Assembly (NCBI GenBank): GCA_002360455.1
Contig: DEQQ01000018.1
Span: 10,578-74,577, forward strand
DNA length: 64,000 nucleotides
Reading direction: 5' to 3'
DNA from: Saprospiraceae bacterium UBA3362
GTDB lineage: Bacteria > Bacteroidota > Bacteroidia > Chitinophagales > Saprospiraceae
The position numbers were made by a program, and so were the translations under genes. Shown here piece by piece: positions 47,011 through 56,713 of the stretch. The notes beneath the pieces were generated by a model. The model ran no database searches and was not told the origin of the DNA. It worked only from the letters and a program-made list of their open reading frames with translations. Each line of letters starts with the position of its first letter. The first letter of the stretch is position 1.

Positions 47011-47250
47011 ATGCGATTCAAATCTATTTTATTATTGAGCTTGGTTTATTTTGCCGCTGTTTCATGTCAAGTTCAATCTAAAAAGGCAAAAGAAGAAATG
47101 CCGGATAAAAATGGACCGGAATACAGCTCAGCTTATATTTGTCCTATGCACTGCAAAGGAAGTGGTTCTGACAAGCCCGGAACCTGTCCTGTATGCCAAA
47201 TGGATTACGAGCCAAATGAAGATTTAATCCAAACAGACAGCATCCATTAG
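47011..47250 (+). CDS. Small lipoprotein with heavy-metal-binding domain
   Basis: The 79-aa protein starts at MRFKSILLLSLVYFAAVSC, a lipoprotein signal with lipobox; the longer frame from 46900 has no sensible N-terminus. The mature part has YICPMHCKGSGSDKPGTCPVCQMDY, the CPMH...PGxCPxCxM pattern of the heavy-metal-binding domain found near copper efflux pumps. It is probably periplasmic or outer-membrane bound. No efflux gene is nearby. Confidence 0.88.
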   Translation: MRFKSILLLSLVYFAAVSCQVQSKKAKEEMPDKNGPEYSSAYICPMHCKGSGSDKPGTCPVCQMDYEPNEDLIQTDSIH

Positions 47251-47287
47251 ATTAGATCTTTTTATTAGCCCTCAATTGGAACTCCAC

Positions 47288-48487
47288 TTAAGAAGTTATG
47301 GTTCCAAGATGCGCACCGGGGTGGTTTCGTCCATCCGGCAACCAGCTCAAAAAGTAATTTGGATCTTCTACTTGTGCAGCGTATTCTGTCATAAGTAAAG
47401 GTTTGAACGTATCCACCATAACGGCAAGTTCTCTGGTCTCCTTTGCTCCAATACTCTTTTCTATAGTGCCCGGATGAGGTCCGTGAGGAATACCTCCGGG
47501 ATGAAGGGTGATCATCCCTTTCTCCACATGTTTTCTGCTCATAAAATCACCATCCACATAATACAAAACTTCATCACTATCTATATTGCTGTGATGGTAT
47601 GGTGCCGGAATAGCAAGCGGATGATAATCATATAAACGAGGAACAAAAGAACAGATCACAAAATTTGATCCATCAAATGTTTGATGTACGGGAGGTGGTT
47701 GATGTACCCGTCCGGTAATAGGCTCAAAGTCGTGGATAGAAAGTGCAAAGGGATAAACATAACCATCCCAACCAATAACATCGAATGGATGATTAAGATA
47801 GTGATAAGGATAAATCATATCCTGCTTTTTGATATAGAGAAGATAATTTCCTTTTTCGTCATAGGTTTCTATGTCAGAGGGCTTTCTTATATCTCGTTCA
47901 CAAAAAGGAGAATGTTCCATTAATTGACCAAAACTATTTCTGTATCTTTTTGGAAAAGTAATAGGTCCTGTGGATTCTACAATCAGCAATCTATTATCCG
48001 GACCGTCAAAATGAATCTGATAAATTGTACCACGAGGAACAACCAAATAATCTCCGTACGAGAACGAAAGATTCCCGTACATAGTCTTTAATGTTCCGGT
48101 GCCTACATGGACAAAAATAACTTCGTCGGCATCTGCATTTTTAAAAAAATAATCCTTCTGACTTCGGTTAGGAGCTGATAATGAAATTTTACAATCTGCA
48201 TTGACCAACACCGGTTTTCTACTGAGCAGATAATCCGATTCTGGCTTTACATGAAATCCTTTGAGACATCTGTGCTTTAATTGCTTATCATGGATAAGTT
48301 TTGGCATAAAAGAATAAGGCTCATCCACCTGAATAATTTCGGTGGGAGCATTACAATGATAAAGCAAGGAAGAGAGTTCGGAGAATCCTTCTGTAGAGAA
48401 TAATTGCTCTGCATACAGGCCTCCGTCTGATTTCCGAAACTGTATATGTCTTTTGGCAGGAATTTTGCCTAAATGATGATAATGCAT
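47288..48487 (-). CDS. hmgA: Homogentisate 1,2-dioxygenase
   Basis: This Fe(II) enzyme opens the ring of homogentisate in tyrosine/phenylalanine breakdown. The 399-aa protein shows the family segments HVGTGTLKTMYGNLSF, GDYLVVPRGT, VVGWDG-like VIGWDGYVYPFA, PYHHSNIDSDEVLYY (metal His and Glu) and LHPGGIPHGPHPG (second metal His). The length is typical for Bacteroidota. A TATCTTTG box on the minus strand (48514-48507) could be its -7 element. Other genes of the pathway are outside the window. Confidence 0.93.
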   Translation of the reverse strand: MHYHHLGKIPAKRHIQFRKSDGGLYAEQLFSTEGFSELSSLLYHCNAPTEIIQVDEPYSFMPKLIHDKQLKHRCLKGFHVKPESDYLLSRKPVLVNADCKISLSAPNRSQKDYFFKNADADEVIFVHVGTGTLKTMYGNLSFSYGDYLVVPRGTIYQIHFDGPDNRLLIVESTGPITFPKRYRNSFGQLMEHSPFCERDIRKPSDIETYDEKGNYLLYIKKQDMIYPYHYLNHPFDVIGWDGYVYPFALSIHDFEPITGRVHQPPPVHQTFDGSNFVICSFVPRLYDYHPLAIPAPYHHSNIDSDEVLYYVDGDFMSRKHVEKGMITLHPGGIPHGPHPGTIEKSIGAKETRELAVMVDTFKPLLMTEYAAQVEDPNYFLSWLPDGRNHPGAHLGTITS

Positions 48488-48651
48488 AATAGAAAAACTT
48501 AGTCCTCAAAGATACTATATCTCCTTGTTTTGCTCAGCATTTTAGCTTGGATTTTTATGAATAAAAATCGACCTTGATAAGGCCTTTACAAAATTAAAAA
48601 TTCATTAAAATTGCAGCAATAAAAGTCCTAGTTGCGAGCTTCTGTTCTTGA

Positions 48652-49929
48652 CTAATAAAATAGTAAAGCCTGTACTTTGAAACAAAGAGCTCCTGCGGTA
48701 TAAGCCAAAAAAGCAATCCAGCTTATTTTCTTCAAATACTCCATGAAATTAATTTTTTCCAATCCCATTGCAGCGACACCGGCCGCAGAACCAATGATCA
48801 GGCAGCTGCCTCCGGTTCCGGCAGTATATGCCAGATTGAGCCAAAACTCATGATCTCTCGGATAAACTTCCAGACTGTACATCCCTTGAGATGCGGCTAC
48901 AAGAGGAACATTATCTATAACAGCAGAAACCAAACCTATGCAATACGTCAGTACATCCATTCTGGGAATAATATAGCTCAAGCGATTTGCCAAAGAAGTC
49001 AATGTGCCGATATGTTGCAAACTTGAGATGCACAATAATATGCCTGTAAAAAAAAGTATGCTGGGAGTATCTATTCTTTTCATTGCAGCATTTATTGAAA
49101 GCTCCTGGCGCATAAATTCATCTTTATCTTTATGGATCATTTCTGAAATAAACCATAACAGGGACAAACTTAGCAGCATACCCATATAAGGAGGCAAATG
49201 GGTAATGGATTTAAAAATAGGGACAAAGATCAAAGAACTAACCCCTGCAAAAAAAATAATTTTTTTGTCGGATTCAGGCGTATCATTTGTTGGACCGGAA
49301 TGAACTGTGCTTACTTCTCCTTTAAATTTACTTAGCATTAAAATGGTGGCAACCACAGCACAAACTATACTAGGTATAATCGTATGAATCACAATGGAGG
49401 ATGCCGAAATCTGATTGCCTATCCATAGCATAGTTGTTGTCACATCTCCTATCGGACTCCAGGCTCCTCCGGCATTGGCAGAAATGACAATGATTCCACA
49501 AAGAAAAAATTTTTCTATTGTAGAGAAATTGAATTTTCTCATTAAGGTAATCATTACAATCGTGGTGGTTAAATTATCCAAAATTGCAGATAAGAAAAAA
49601 CAAACTAAACTCATTATAATAATTAATTTTTTCTTGCTCTTTGTCTTTATCCGTTCTATCACTAAATCGAAACCATCATGTGCATCAATAAGCTCAACAA
49701 TGGTCATGGCCCCCAGTAGAAAAAATACAATGCCTGCGATTTCACTCACACTGTGAAACAAATTTTCTTCTACAATATGAATCTCCTCGGAACCTAGAAT
49801 ATATGCAGTCCAGCAAAGAGCCCCTCCTAACAAAGCAAAGGCAGTCTTGTTGATCTCCAGCTTATGTTCTAGAATAATCCCAAAATAAGCCAATAAAAAG
49901 ACGATAATAACAATAGTTTCCATGTCCAA
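48652..49929 (-). CDS. nhaD: NhaD-type Na+/H+ antiporter
   Basis: The 425-aa protein has about eleven membrane segments. SAILDNLTTTIVMITLMRKF and the second-half SAVIDNVPLVAASQGMY are the paired ion-transport-superfamily motifs, and ANAGGAWSPIGDVTTTMLW with the late TGGSCLIIGSAAG complete the NhaD pattern. It exports Na+ in exchange for protons across the inner membrane. It is a single gene. Confidence 0.92.
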   Translation of the reverse strand: MDMETIVIIVFLLAYFGIILEHKLEINKTAFALLGGALCWTAYILGSEEIHIVEENLFHSVSEIAGIVFFLLGAMTIVELIDAHDGFDLVIERIKTKSKKKLIIIMSLVCFFLSAILDNLTTTIVMITLMRKFNFSTIEKFFLCGIIVISANAGGAWSPIGDVTTTMLWIGNQISASSIVIHTIIPSIVCAVVATILMLSKFKGEVSTVHSGPTNDTPESDKKIIFFAGVSSLIFVPIFKSITHLPPYMGMLLSLSLLWFISEMIHKDKDEFMRQELSINAAMKRIDTPSILFFTGILLCISSLQHIGTLTSLANRLSYIIPRMDVLTYCIGLVSAVIDNVPLVAASQGMYSLEVYPRDHEFWLNLAYTAGTGGSCLIIGSAAGVAAMGLEKINFMEYLKKISWIAFLAYTAGALCFKVQALLFY

Positions 49930-50016
49930 TATTATATTAATAAAAAGCTTTTGTTAAGAAATCTCAAAAATACTGTAAGTTTGTAATTTCAATGCCTATA
50001 TTTCGTTTTTATTAAA

Positions 50017-50829
50017 GTGAGTATTTTTTCCAAACTCTTTACAATTCATCATTTGGTGGATGATCTATGGTGTACTTTGGTTTTTGAACACAAAAACAAA
50101 GAATACGGTGCATTCATTCTGAGGAAAAATTACCTTAAACATTTGATGATTGGTTTAATCAGTTCAATTCTATTGGTGCTTTTTATAGTCTATATCCCTG
50201 AATTAAAGCGATGGCTTTCATTTACGAATACTGAATATGTAGATTTGGATTCCAACGAAAATGAGGTGATGACAGAATACAGCCTTCCCAATATTGCAGC
50301 GACTCAAATAAAGAAAACAGAAAGTCCAAAAAATGATGTGCTCGTCCCTACAAAAGCAACAAAATCACAAACCCCAAAAATAGTAAAAGAAGAAACTCAA
50401 ATCGAAGCTCAAACAAAACATGATCCAAACGAAGATGCCAATACTCCATCTAAAACAGAGTCTTCCGGAGACAATAATCTAAATCAGCAAGGCAGTAATA
50501 CATCCCAAGCATCCACAGGGTTTATGTTTGCAGAAGTGATGCCTAAGTTTCCGGGTGGAGATAAGGCTCTGCAACAGTATCTCAACAACAACATTAAATT
50601 TCCTTCGATTGCTGCTCAAACCGGAGTAGAAGGAATAGTATTGATAGGATTTGTGATCGATGAAAATGGGTACTTGAAAAATCCTAAAATTCTTAAAAGC
50701 CTACACCCTGCTTGCGATGAAGAGGCAATGCGTGTAGTTCGATATATGCCGGAATGGATTCCAGGGAAACACCATGGCAAAAATGTTAGTGTTCAATTCA
50801 GATTGCCCATTCAATTTAAATTGCGATAA
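50017..50829 (+). CDS. TonB-family energy transducer
   Basis: The 270-aa protein starts at GTG 50017. An N-terminal region with NKEYGAFILRKNYLKHL, typical for Bacteroidota TonB proteins, is followed by one membrane segment (about 45-65), a Pro/Lys/Thr/Ser-rich periplasmic linker and a C-terminal TonB domain (GVEGIVLIGFVIDENG ... CDEEAMRVVRYMPEWIPGK). It couples the proton-motive force to outer-membrane receptors. A TAAGTTTG box at 49976-49983 may be its -7 element. No exbB/exbD is nearby. Confidence 0.93.
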   Translation: MSIFSKLFTIHHLVDDLWCTLVFEHKNKEYGAFILRKNYLKHLMIGLISSILLVLFIVYIPELKRWLSFTNTEYVDLDSNENEVMTEYSLPNIAATQIKKTESPKNDVLVPTKATKSQTPKIVKEETQIEAQTKHDPNEDANTPSKTESSGDNNLNQQGSNTSQASTGFMFAEVMPKFPGGDKALQQYLNNNIKFPSIAAQTGVEGIVLIGFVIDENGYLKNPKILKSLHPACDEEAMRVVRYMPEWIPGKHHGKNVSVQFRLPIQFKLR

Positions 50830-50834
50830 ACACA

Positions 50835-51383
50835 TTATTGCCTTACAGGGTATTTTGCATCATGCATTCCCTTTTTGATTTTTTCCAATTTTCTTGAGAT
50901 TAATTGCTTTCTCACCTGGCTGATTTTCTCGACAAATAAAACCCCTTCGATGTGATCATATTCATGTTGTATCACTCTGGCATTGATATCATCAAATTCT
51001 TCTTCATGCCAATTAAATTGTTCATCTTGGTATTTGATCAATACATTGGATTTGCGTTCTACCTCGCCGTGAATCCCCGGAATGCTTAGACAGCCTTCCT
51101 CGAAGTTCCATGGTTTGCCGGATTCTTTGATGATCTCAGCATTTATAAAAACTTTTTTAATACCACTGCCTTCTTTTTTATCTTCAAAATAGGGCATAGA
51201 ATCAACCACAAACAATCGGATAGACAGACCAATTTGAGGAGCTGCCAAACCAACTCCTTTAGCAAACACCATTGTATCCCACATATTCTGTATTAATTGC
51301 TCAAGATTGGGATAGTCAGAATTGATAGCAGTTGCTTTTTTCTTCAAAATTGGATTTCCGTATAATAAAATTGGCAGTACCAT
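50835..51383 (-). CDS. def: Peptide deformylase
   Basis: This metalloenzyme removes the formyl group from nascent proteins. The 182-aa protein has the three motifs GVGLAAPQIGLS, EEGCLSIPGI and QHEYDHIEGVLF, with the metal Cys and two His. It starts 13 bases after the stop of ruvX and is probably co-transcribed with it. Confidence 0.97.
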   Translation of the reverse strand: MVLPILLYGNPILKKKATAINSDYPNLEQLIQNMWDTMVFAKGVGLAAPQIGLSIRLFVVDSMPYFEDKKEGSGIKKVFINAEIIKESGKPWNFEEGCLSIPGIHGEVERKSNVLIKYQDEQFNWHEEEFDDINARVIQHEYDHIEGVLFVEKISQVRKQLISRKLEKIKKGMHDAKYPVRQ

Positions 51384-51396
51384 TTTTGGATTGAAG

Positions 51397-51807
51397 TTAT
51401 ATATGATTCAAATATTTTTGTAATAGGATGACAGCGGTTATTTGATCTACTAAGGATTTATCTCTGCGTTTTGATTTTTTAACACCACTTTCTAAAATTT
51501 TTTGTTTAGCCTCAAAAGAGGAGAACGATTCATTGATAAAATCAACAGAAAGATGATTGATTTTTTGTTGAATTTGAATGGAGAAAGATCTAATGACATT
51601 GGATAAATGAGTATCATTTCCATCTTTGTGTTTTGGCATTCCAAATACGATTTTATCTACCGACTCTGATTTACAATATTGAATTAAAAATGATTCCAAA
51701 TGCTCTGTATTCTGAGTGGAGAGTGAGGTAGCAATAAGTTGCAAAGGATCTGTGACTGCAACACCGCAGCGTTTCTCACCATAATCAATTGCCATAATTC
51801 TACCCAT
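51397..51807 (-). CDS. ruvX: Holliday junction resolvase-like protein RuvX/YqgF
   Basis: The 136-aa protein begins MGRIMAIDYGEKRCGVAVTDP, the RNase H-like first strand with its catalytic Asp, followed by VFGMPKHKDGN and FINESFSSFEA (NES in place of the usual DER) and KSLVDQITAVILLQKYL with the last Asp. It acts on rRNA maturation and/or branched DNA by family. It is upstream of def on the minus strand. Confidence 0.93.
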   Translation of the reverse strand: MGRIMAIDYGEKRCGVAVTDPLQLIATSLSTQNTEHLESFLIQYCKSESVDKIVFGMPKHKDGNDTHLSNVIRSFSIQIQQKINHLSVDFINESFSSFEAKQKILESGVKKSKRRDKSLVDQITAVILLQKYLNHI

Positions 51808-51862
51808 GATATAAGCACAAAATTAATTGAAAAAAAGGAGAAGAAAGTATGAATGGATATAA

Positions 51863-51907
51863 AAAAAAAAAAAAGAACCCCCTTCGGCCGTTGCCGAAGG
51901 AGGGTCC
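51863..51907 (-). terminator. Terminator of the 1365-aa protein gene
   Basis: On the minus strand an 8-bp core stem (CCTTCGGC / GCCGAAGG, loop of 4) extended by a GGGT/ACCC pair is followed by 13 consecutive T. A GTTTTTGGGATGG sequence directly precedes it, exactly as in the terminator at 63851. Confidence 0.9.
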
Positions 51908-51951
51908 CATCCCAAAAACAGTAAACTCTTTAGAACAAAACGAATTTAGCC

Positions 51952-54900
51952 TTATTGAATCACCAACATTCTCCTCGTAGCGGAATATCCTTCTGCATCC
52001 AATTGATAGAATAGGACGCCGGTAACTCCGAGCTGCGAGTTGTTTACCGTGATAGAGTTATAACCCTTAGTAGCCTGAACTTCTTTTTGGAAGATCACTT
52101 TGCTGTTTAGGTCATAAACTGTCATTACAGCTTTTCCTGCACGAGGCATTTCGAAGCCAATCACGGTTTGATCTGAGAATGGGTTTGGATTGTTTTGATA
52201 AAGGATAATTCCTCCATCAGATATTACTCCGTTGTTTGAACGGAAACTTAATTTAACATCTAAGTCATTCAAATTTTCATCATAAGCTTCTGCAATAGTT
52301 AATGCTGAATTGATATGTACATTTTGAGATAATAGACCAGTCGAAAGAGCCTTGAATTTCATTGTAAATACATCATCACCTTCAGTCATCGGCATTGCAT
52401 TGAGACTATTCCAGCTCAGACTGATCATGCCATTATTTAAATTTGTAAGTCCTAGATTTTCGTTACCAATAATTGCGAGACCTTTTGCAATTTCTACGAA
52501 CTCAAGTTTGCGTGGATCAAATTGAATTGTAAACTGGAAGCCGTAAACTTTTTTCAGTTCGGAAACTGTTACAGGAATTTCTACAAGTTGACCCTGTATT
52601 AATTCTTGTTCCGGTGCAAAGAATTGTAGAACATCTCTAGATCTTGATTGTGAAGAACCAATCTGAGAAGCATCTACACTTTCGTTTAAGTCTCCTACTT
52701 TAACACCACGGAAGTTTACTATCATATTGCTTGCAAAAGCATCTATAGTATAATTCTTTGGATATCCTTCTTTCAAAACATCATCTCTGTATGTAGAAGT
52801 CACATCTGTAGTAAACTTGTATTTGCTGTCTACAAACACCCAAGAATCGTTTGTGAACTTGGTAGTCACACCCAAGATTAATTTTCTAAGTTCTGTGATA
52901 TCTGCTGTAGTGATAGACTTGTTATTGTTTACATCCGCTGCGATCAACTTATAAGCATCGTTAAGATATTCAACACCCAAAATGTGTTTCTGCAATTTGA
53001 CGATGTCTGCAGTAGTTACACCATTTAGGTAATCAATATTCTTCGATGGTGCAATTACATACTTAGCATTGTTGAACAGCATATCCTTGAAGATATATAA
53101 TCCATTTGCCTTAGTAACTGCATGAGGAGCTGTTGATCCTTGCAATTCTACATCTACAGATGTTATAGGATCGCTGCTCTTTCCTGTATGAACTAATCCG
53201 GAGATTGTTCCTGTTAGATTATTTCCATCGCACACTTTATTGTTGTCTTGAACATCAATAAATGTTCTACAGAAAGATTGCTCACCGGTTTCAACATCAG
53301 TTACCCATAATTCAACATCATGTTGAGCAGCAGGGCATGTGAATGTTAAAGATTTTATTGAAGTATCGCTTGAAAAGCTCAATGTAACTCTGTTTCCACA
53401 AGCTTGATAAGATCCTTGATCTACATCACTTGCCCATACCTCGATCATCCCTGCATCTGCAGTACCATCACCATCAGTATCTATTGGCATAAGATCTATA
53501 GCTACACCATTGATACAATATGGAGTTGGAGCTTTACAATTTTTGATCACAAAGTTTTTCTCACGAGCAATTTTGTTACCACACTTGTCTTCAAAAACAA
53601 ATTTGATTCTGTGATTACCCAATTTATATCTTCCACTCGCATCGATTGAGCCACCGATTCCTGATTTAACGATATCATAATCACCATCTCTGTCTAGGTC
53701 TATCAAATATTCCCAAACCAATTCTCCGGTTGGAGTACAATCATCTGTTGCGGAAGCACGTAATGTTGCCGGACCATTTGTACAGCTATCGTAAGTACAG
53801 AACGTTGCATCTGCAAAGTCGCCCGAAATTGTCGGAGCCACTTTATTGTTTACCTTGATAATTTGGGTATGAACAGATATTGCATATTCATAATTACCTG
53901 TATTTGGATTGTACACAAATTGACACCAGTCAATAGCTTTCCAAGTTCTAAGTATTTTATAACAAGCATCAGCTCCGTTTACAAATCTGAACACTTCATC
54001 CTTGCTGCTATAACCAAGAAGATCACACTTGTCTTCTCCTTTAGCTATAGGTCTACCCATTCTCTCCGGAGTCAAAGTAGCAGCATCGAAACAACCTACA
54101 AGAGTTGTATCCTTTGGCCACACTAGGCTATCCCAATGGAATGGATGGAAGTTGAAGAATGTAATTCTTTGCTTACAAGTATCAGAACCATTTCTGTCAG
54201 CAACAACCCAATAACGGATAATATCTCCGACATTACAGTTTGTTCTCTTATCTTCGAAAAAGTGTTGGATTGTGAAATCGCAGTTATCGTATGCCCAACC
54301 ATCATGGAAATTGATAATAGAGTCTTTTGTCCAATCATAACCCTTGTATCGCACAGTTCTCTTATTATTAAATAGAGCAGAATCTTTTTGCATCACACCA
54401 AATACTGACAAGTTGTTGATGTCAAAATGGTAATCACATGAAACTGTTAAGTTGATTGGAGCCTGGCAACGAGGTCTGATTTTGTCTTGAACCTCAACCT
54501 GAACCATACAATCATTTACGTTTCCGTGTTTGTCTTTTGCTCTGAATACAACAGTAATGATCTTACCAACATCATCACAACAGAATTCAACATAAGGTTT
54601 GAACACTTCCGGCAAAGCATCTGCATCGCAAGGACTCTCATTCATTCTCCTTACTAAAAATGAGTCTATATGACAATCATCATATGATCCATCATCAAAT
54701 GTTTTTGCATAAACATGCGTTACCTTATCTATTGTCAATGCAACCACTGTTTCACGGTCACAGATAGCTACCGGAGCAGTTTTATCTAATACATTTACAA
54801 TTAAAGTATCTTCTGCTTCATTATAACAAGCATCATAAGCACGATAGATGATAGTATCTCTACCCACAGGAAGTACAACTCGACCACCGTTTTGATTTCT

Positions 54901-56049
54901 CAAAATACCACCCGGATACACAACATCTACTCTTACTGCACTCTTACATGAATCAAATACTACAGCAGGAGGCAATGTTACAGTAGCTTCGCACTTGTAA
55001 CCACCATCAGTTGTAGCTTCAAAATCATATTGTGCATGAACATAAGGAGCTTCTCTGTCTACAATTTCTATCAACTGTACACAAGATCTGACGATCTCTG
55101 TATTGCACCACCATTCGCGTACAGTCCATGCTCTCATGATTTTATGAACGCAACCAATAACACCTAAGTCAATATCTTCATAGGTAACTCCGATGTTACA
55201 ATAAATATCTTTCACCGGCCAAAGGTCAATGGTGTCAATGATCAATGGAACTCTGCTCACTGTATCGCGATATCTCGGAACACCTGTATAAGAAGGATGA
55301 GGTCTTCCCTTAGCATCCAAAGGAATTCTATTGTAACAGATGTCTTTACAATTGATTGGACAATTTGTAGCCAAATTATCAGGAGTGTAAATCCATTGTT
55401 TAGGACACAATACTTTTGAGGTATCAAACCTCTTAAGTAAAATGGTGTCGTAACACATAGGAGAAGTATTTCCCCAAATGTCTCTCGCAAGATATCGTCT
55501 CACAATTTGCTTGATATATCTTGGATTACAATTTAGTGGTTGAATCACTTCATCTACCAACAAAATCGTATCTACACCGCAACCGTCAGTGGCTACAGGT
55601 ACATACGTAGAAACTGCGAAACAAGGAATTGTATCCCTTCCGCATTGCAGAGTAGGTGCAAGTTTGTCTTCAATTTTGATGTCTCCCCAGCATTTATTTC
55701 CGGAGACTAAATCCTTAATTTCCACTTGAAGGGTTTTGCCAACATAAGCTCCGGTCACTACAGGCGATGTAGGAATTGGAATCTTATAGTTTAATACTTT
55801 AACTTCATAAATAGCTCCGGGACACAGAGTCGTTGTGTCATTCAAAATCATCGCAGCAGTTATTGTTGCTTGACAATTTTGTCCGAGAGATACTTGTGTA
55901 ATAGTATTACAGGCTAGTGAGCACTGTGCTTTGGCATTTGTACCGAATCCAAGTAAAACTAAGAGTGATACAATGTGAAATGCTGATCGAAATAAATCGA
56001 ACTTTGCATTACGTTTGCTAGTTGAGGAAGTAAAAATCGTTTTCTCCAT
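51952..56049 (-). CDS. Giant HYR-like protein with dockerin-like, cohesin-like and T9SS type A domains (P2)
   Basis: The 1365-aa protein begins with a signal peptide ending near AKAQ, then the Cys-rich N-terminal module (CSLACNTITQVSLGQNC). HYR/Ig-like modules with segments such as FCCDDVGKIITVVFRAKDK and VQDKIRPRCQ follow. The end has, in order, a carboxypeptidase-regulatory-like module (about 945-1000), a dockerin-like pair (about 1005-1061: TTADIVKLQKHILG and ADVNNNKSITTADITELRK), VKVGDLN, a clear cohesin-like module (about 1140-1271: LVEIPVTVSELKKVYGFQF, FDPRKLEFVEI, ISLSWNS) and a type A sorting domain (about 1282-1365). It should be exported to the surface. This is the best-preserved member of the family in the window. 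It has its own promoter and terminator. Confidence 0.9.
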   Translation of the reverse strand: MEKTIFTSSTSKRNAKFDLFRSAFHIVSLLVLLGFGTNAKAQCSLACNTITQVSLGQNCQATITAAMILNDTTTLCPGAIYEVKVLNYKIPIPTSPVVTGAYVGKTLQVEIKDLVSGNKCWGDIKIEDKLAPTLQCGRDTIPCFAVSTYVPVATDGCGVDTILLVDEVIQPLNCNPRYIKQIVRRYLARDIWGNTSPMCYDTILLKRFDTSKVLCPKQWIYTPDNLATNCPINCKDICYNRIPLDAKGRPHPSYTGVPRYRDTVSRVPLIIDTIDLWPVKDIYCNIGVTYEDIDLGVIGCVHKIMRAWTVREWWCNTEIVRSCVQLIEIVDREAPYVHAQYDFEATTDGGYKCEATVTLPPAVVFDSCKSAVRVDVVYPGGILRNQNGGRVVLPVGRDTIIYRAYDACYNEAEDTLIVNVLDKTAPVAICDRETVVALTIDKVTHVYAKTFDDGSYDDCHIDSFLVRRMNESPCDADALPEVFKPYVEFCCDDVGKIITVVFRAKDKHGNVNDCMVQVEVQDKIRPRCQAPINLTVSCDYHFDINNLSVFGVMQKDSALFNNKRTVRYKGYDWTKDSIINFHDGWAYDNCDFTIQHFFEDKRTNCNVGDIIRYWVVADRNGSDTCKQRITFFNFHPFHWDSLVWPKDTTLVGCFDAATLTPERMGRPIAKGEDKCDLLGYSSKDEVFRFVNGADACYKILRTWKAIDWCQFVYNPNTGNYEYAISVHTQIIKVNNKVAPTISGDFADATFCTYDSCTNGPATLRASATDDCTPTGELVWEYLIDLDRDGDYDIVKSGIGGSIDASGRYKLGNHRIKFVFEDKCGNKIAREKNFVIKNCKAPTPYCINGVAIDLMPIDTDGDGTADAGMIEVWASDVDQGSYQACGNRVTLSFSSDTSIKSLTFTCPAAQHDVELWVTDVETGEQSFCRTFIDVQDNNKVCDGNNLTGTISGLVHTGKSSDPITSVDVELQGSTAPHAVTKANGLYIFKDMLFNNAKYVIAPSKNIDYLNGVTTADIVKLQKHILGVEYLNDAYKLIAADVNNNKSITTADITELRKLILGVTTKFTNDSWVFVDSKYKFTTDVTSTYRDDVLKEGYPKNYTIDAFASNMIVNFRGVKVGDLNESVDASQIGSSQSRSRDVLQFFAPEQELIQGQLVEIPVTVSELKKVYGFQFTIQFDPRKLEFVEIAKGLAIIGNENLGLTNLNNGMISLSWNSLNAMPMTEGDDVFTMKFKALSTGLLSQNVHINSALTIAEAYDENLNDLDVKLSFRSNNGVISDGGIILYQNNPNPFSDQTVIGFEMPRAGKAVMTVYDLNSKVIFQKEVQATKGYNSITVNNSQLGVTGVLFYQLDAEGYSATRRMLVIQ

Positions 56050-56350
56050 GAGATCCTCTATTTGAATGTTTTTAAAAATTAGATTTAATACATATTTGAT
56101 TTCTCAGAATGTACATGACATCCGAGAAAAGTTTTCAAAAACAATTCTGTGAAGAGATGAAATTCAGAACTCTAAAAATGTAATAATATAAATTATTAAT
56201 ACATCAATAGATGAGTGTGAACTACAACATCAGACCACAGACAAGTGGATCTAAAATCATTCGTTGGTAATAAAAAAAATACAGGTTGTCGAGCTGAGTT
56301 GCTCGTTCTAGAGAGGATCTAAATTATTTTGGGTTGGATAATTCTTGGCA

Positions 56351-56380
56351 CAAAGGTAAGAATTATATTAATATTTCCAA
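56351..56380 (-). promoter_or_regulatory. Promoter of P2 with a long leader
   Basis: On the minus strand TTG (56380-56378, in TTTGG) and TACCTTTG (56358-56351) are exactly 19 bases apart. The ATG of the 1365-aa protein is about 295 bases beyond the expected start, so the leader is unusually long. The leader holds small inverted repeats (for example near 56098-56130 and 56290). Confidence 0.75.
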
Positions 56381-56528
56381 ATATTTATTAAATATTTTTT
56401 ATGAAATACTTACAAATATGAAAAACACTAATGTGTCGCAAAGATTAAACTTTTTTATAACGTATTATATAATTATTTATAAGTATATTTTATATTATTA
56501 AAATATTTAATATATAAAATAAAATGAT

Positions 56529-56551
56529 ACGGGGCTGATAATCAGCCCCGT
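56529..56551 (-). terminator. Terminator of the 1258-aa protein gene
   Basis: ACGGGGCTGA and TCAGCCCCGT pair perfectly with a 3-base loop. On the minus strand ATCATTTTATTTTA follows. It lies 163 bases past the stop at 56714, and the rest of the 56050-56713 interval is the P2 leader and AT-rich spacer. Confidence 0.75.
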
Positions 56552-56713
56552 AAACTCGTTTTTGGAATGAGAGTTTTCAAATTACACAGCGGTTTTCATA
56601 CCGCAATTCGAAATATTTACGCTATAATCTTCGTTAGACTGTACTCTTTAGAATAAATTTCTATTTTATTCCTACTATGAATAAGATTCTAATTCAGCCT
56701 CTTTTTTCTTGCT

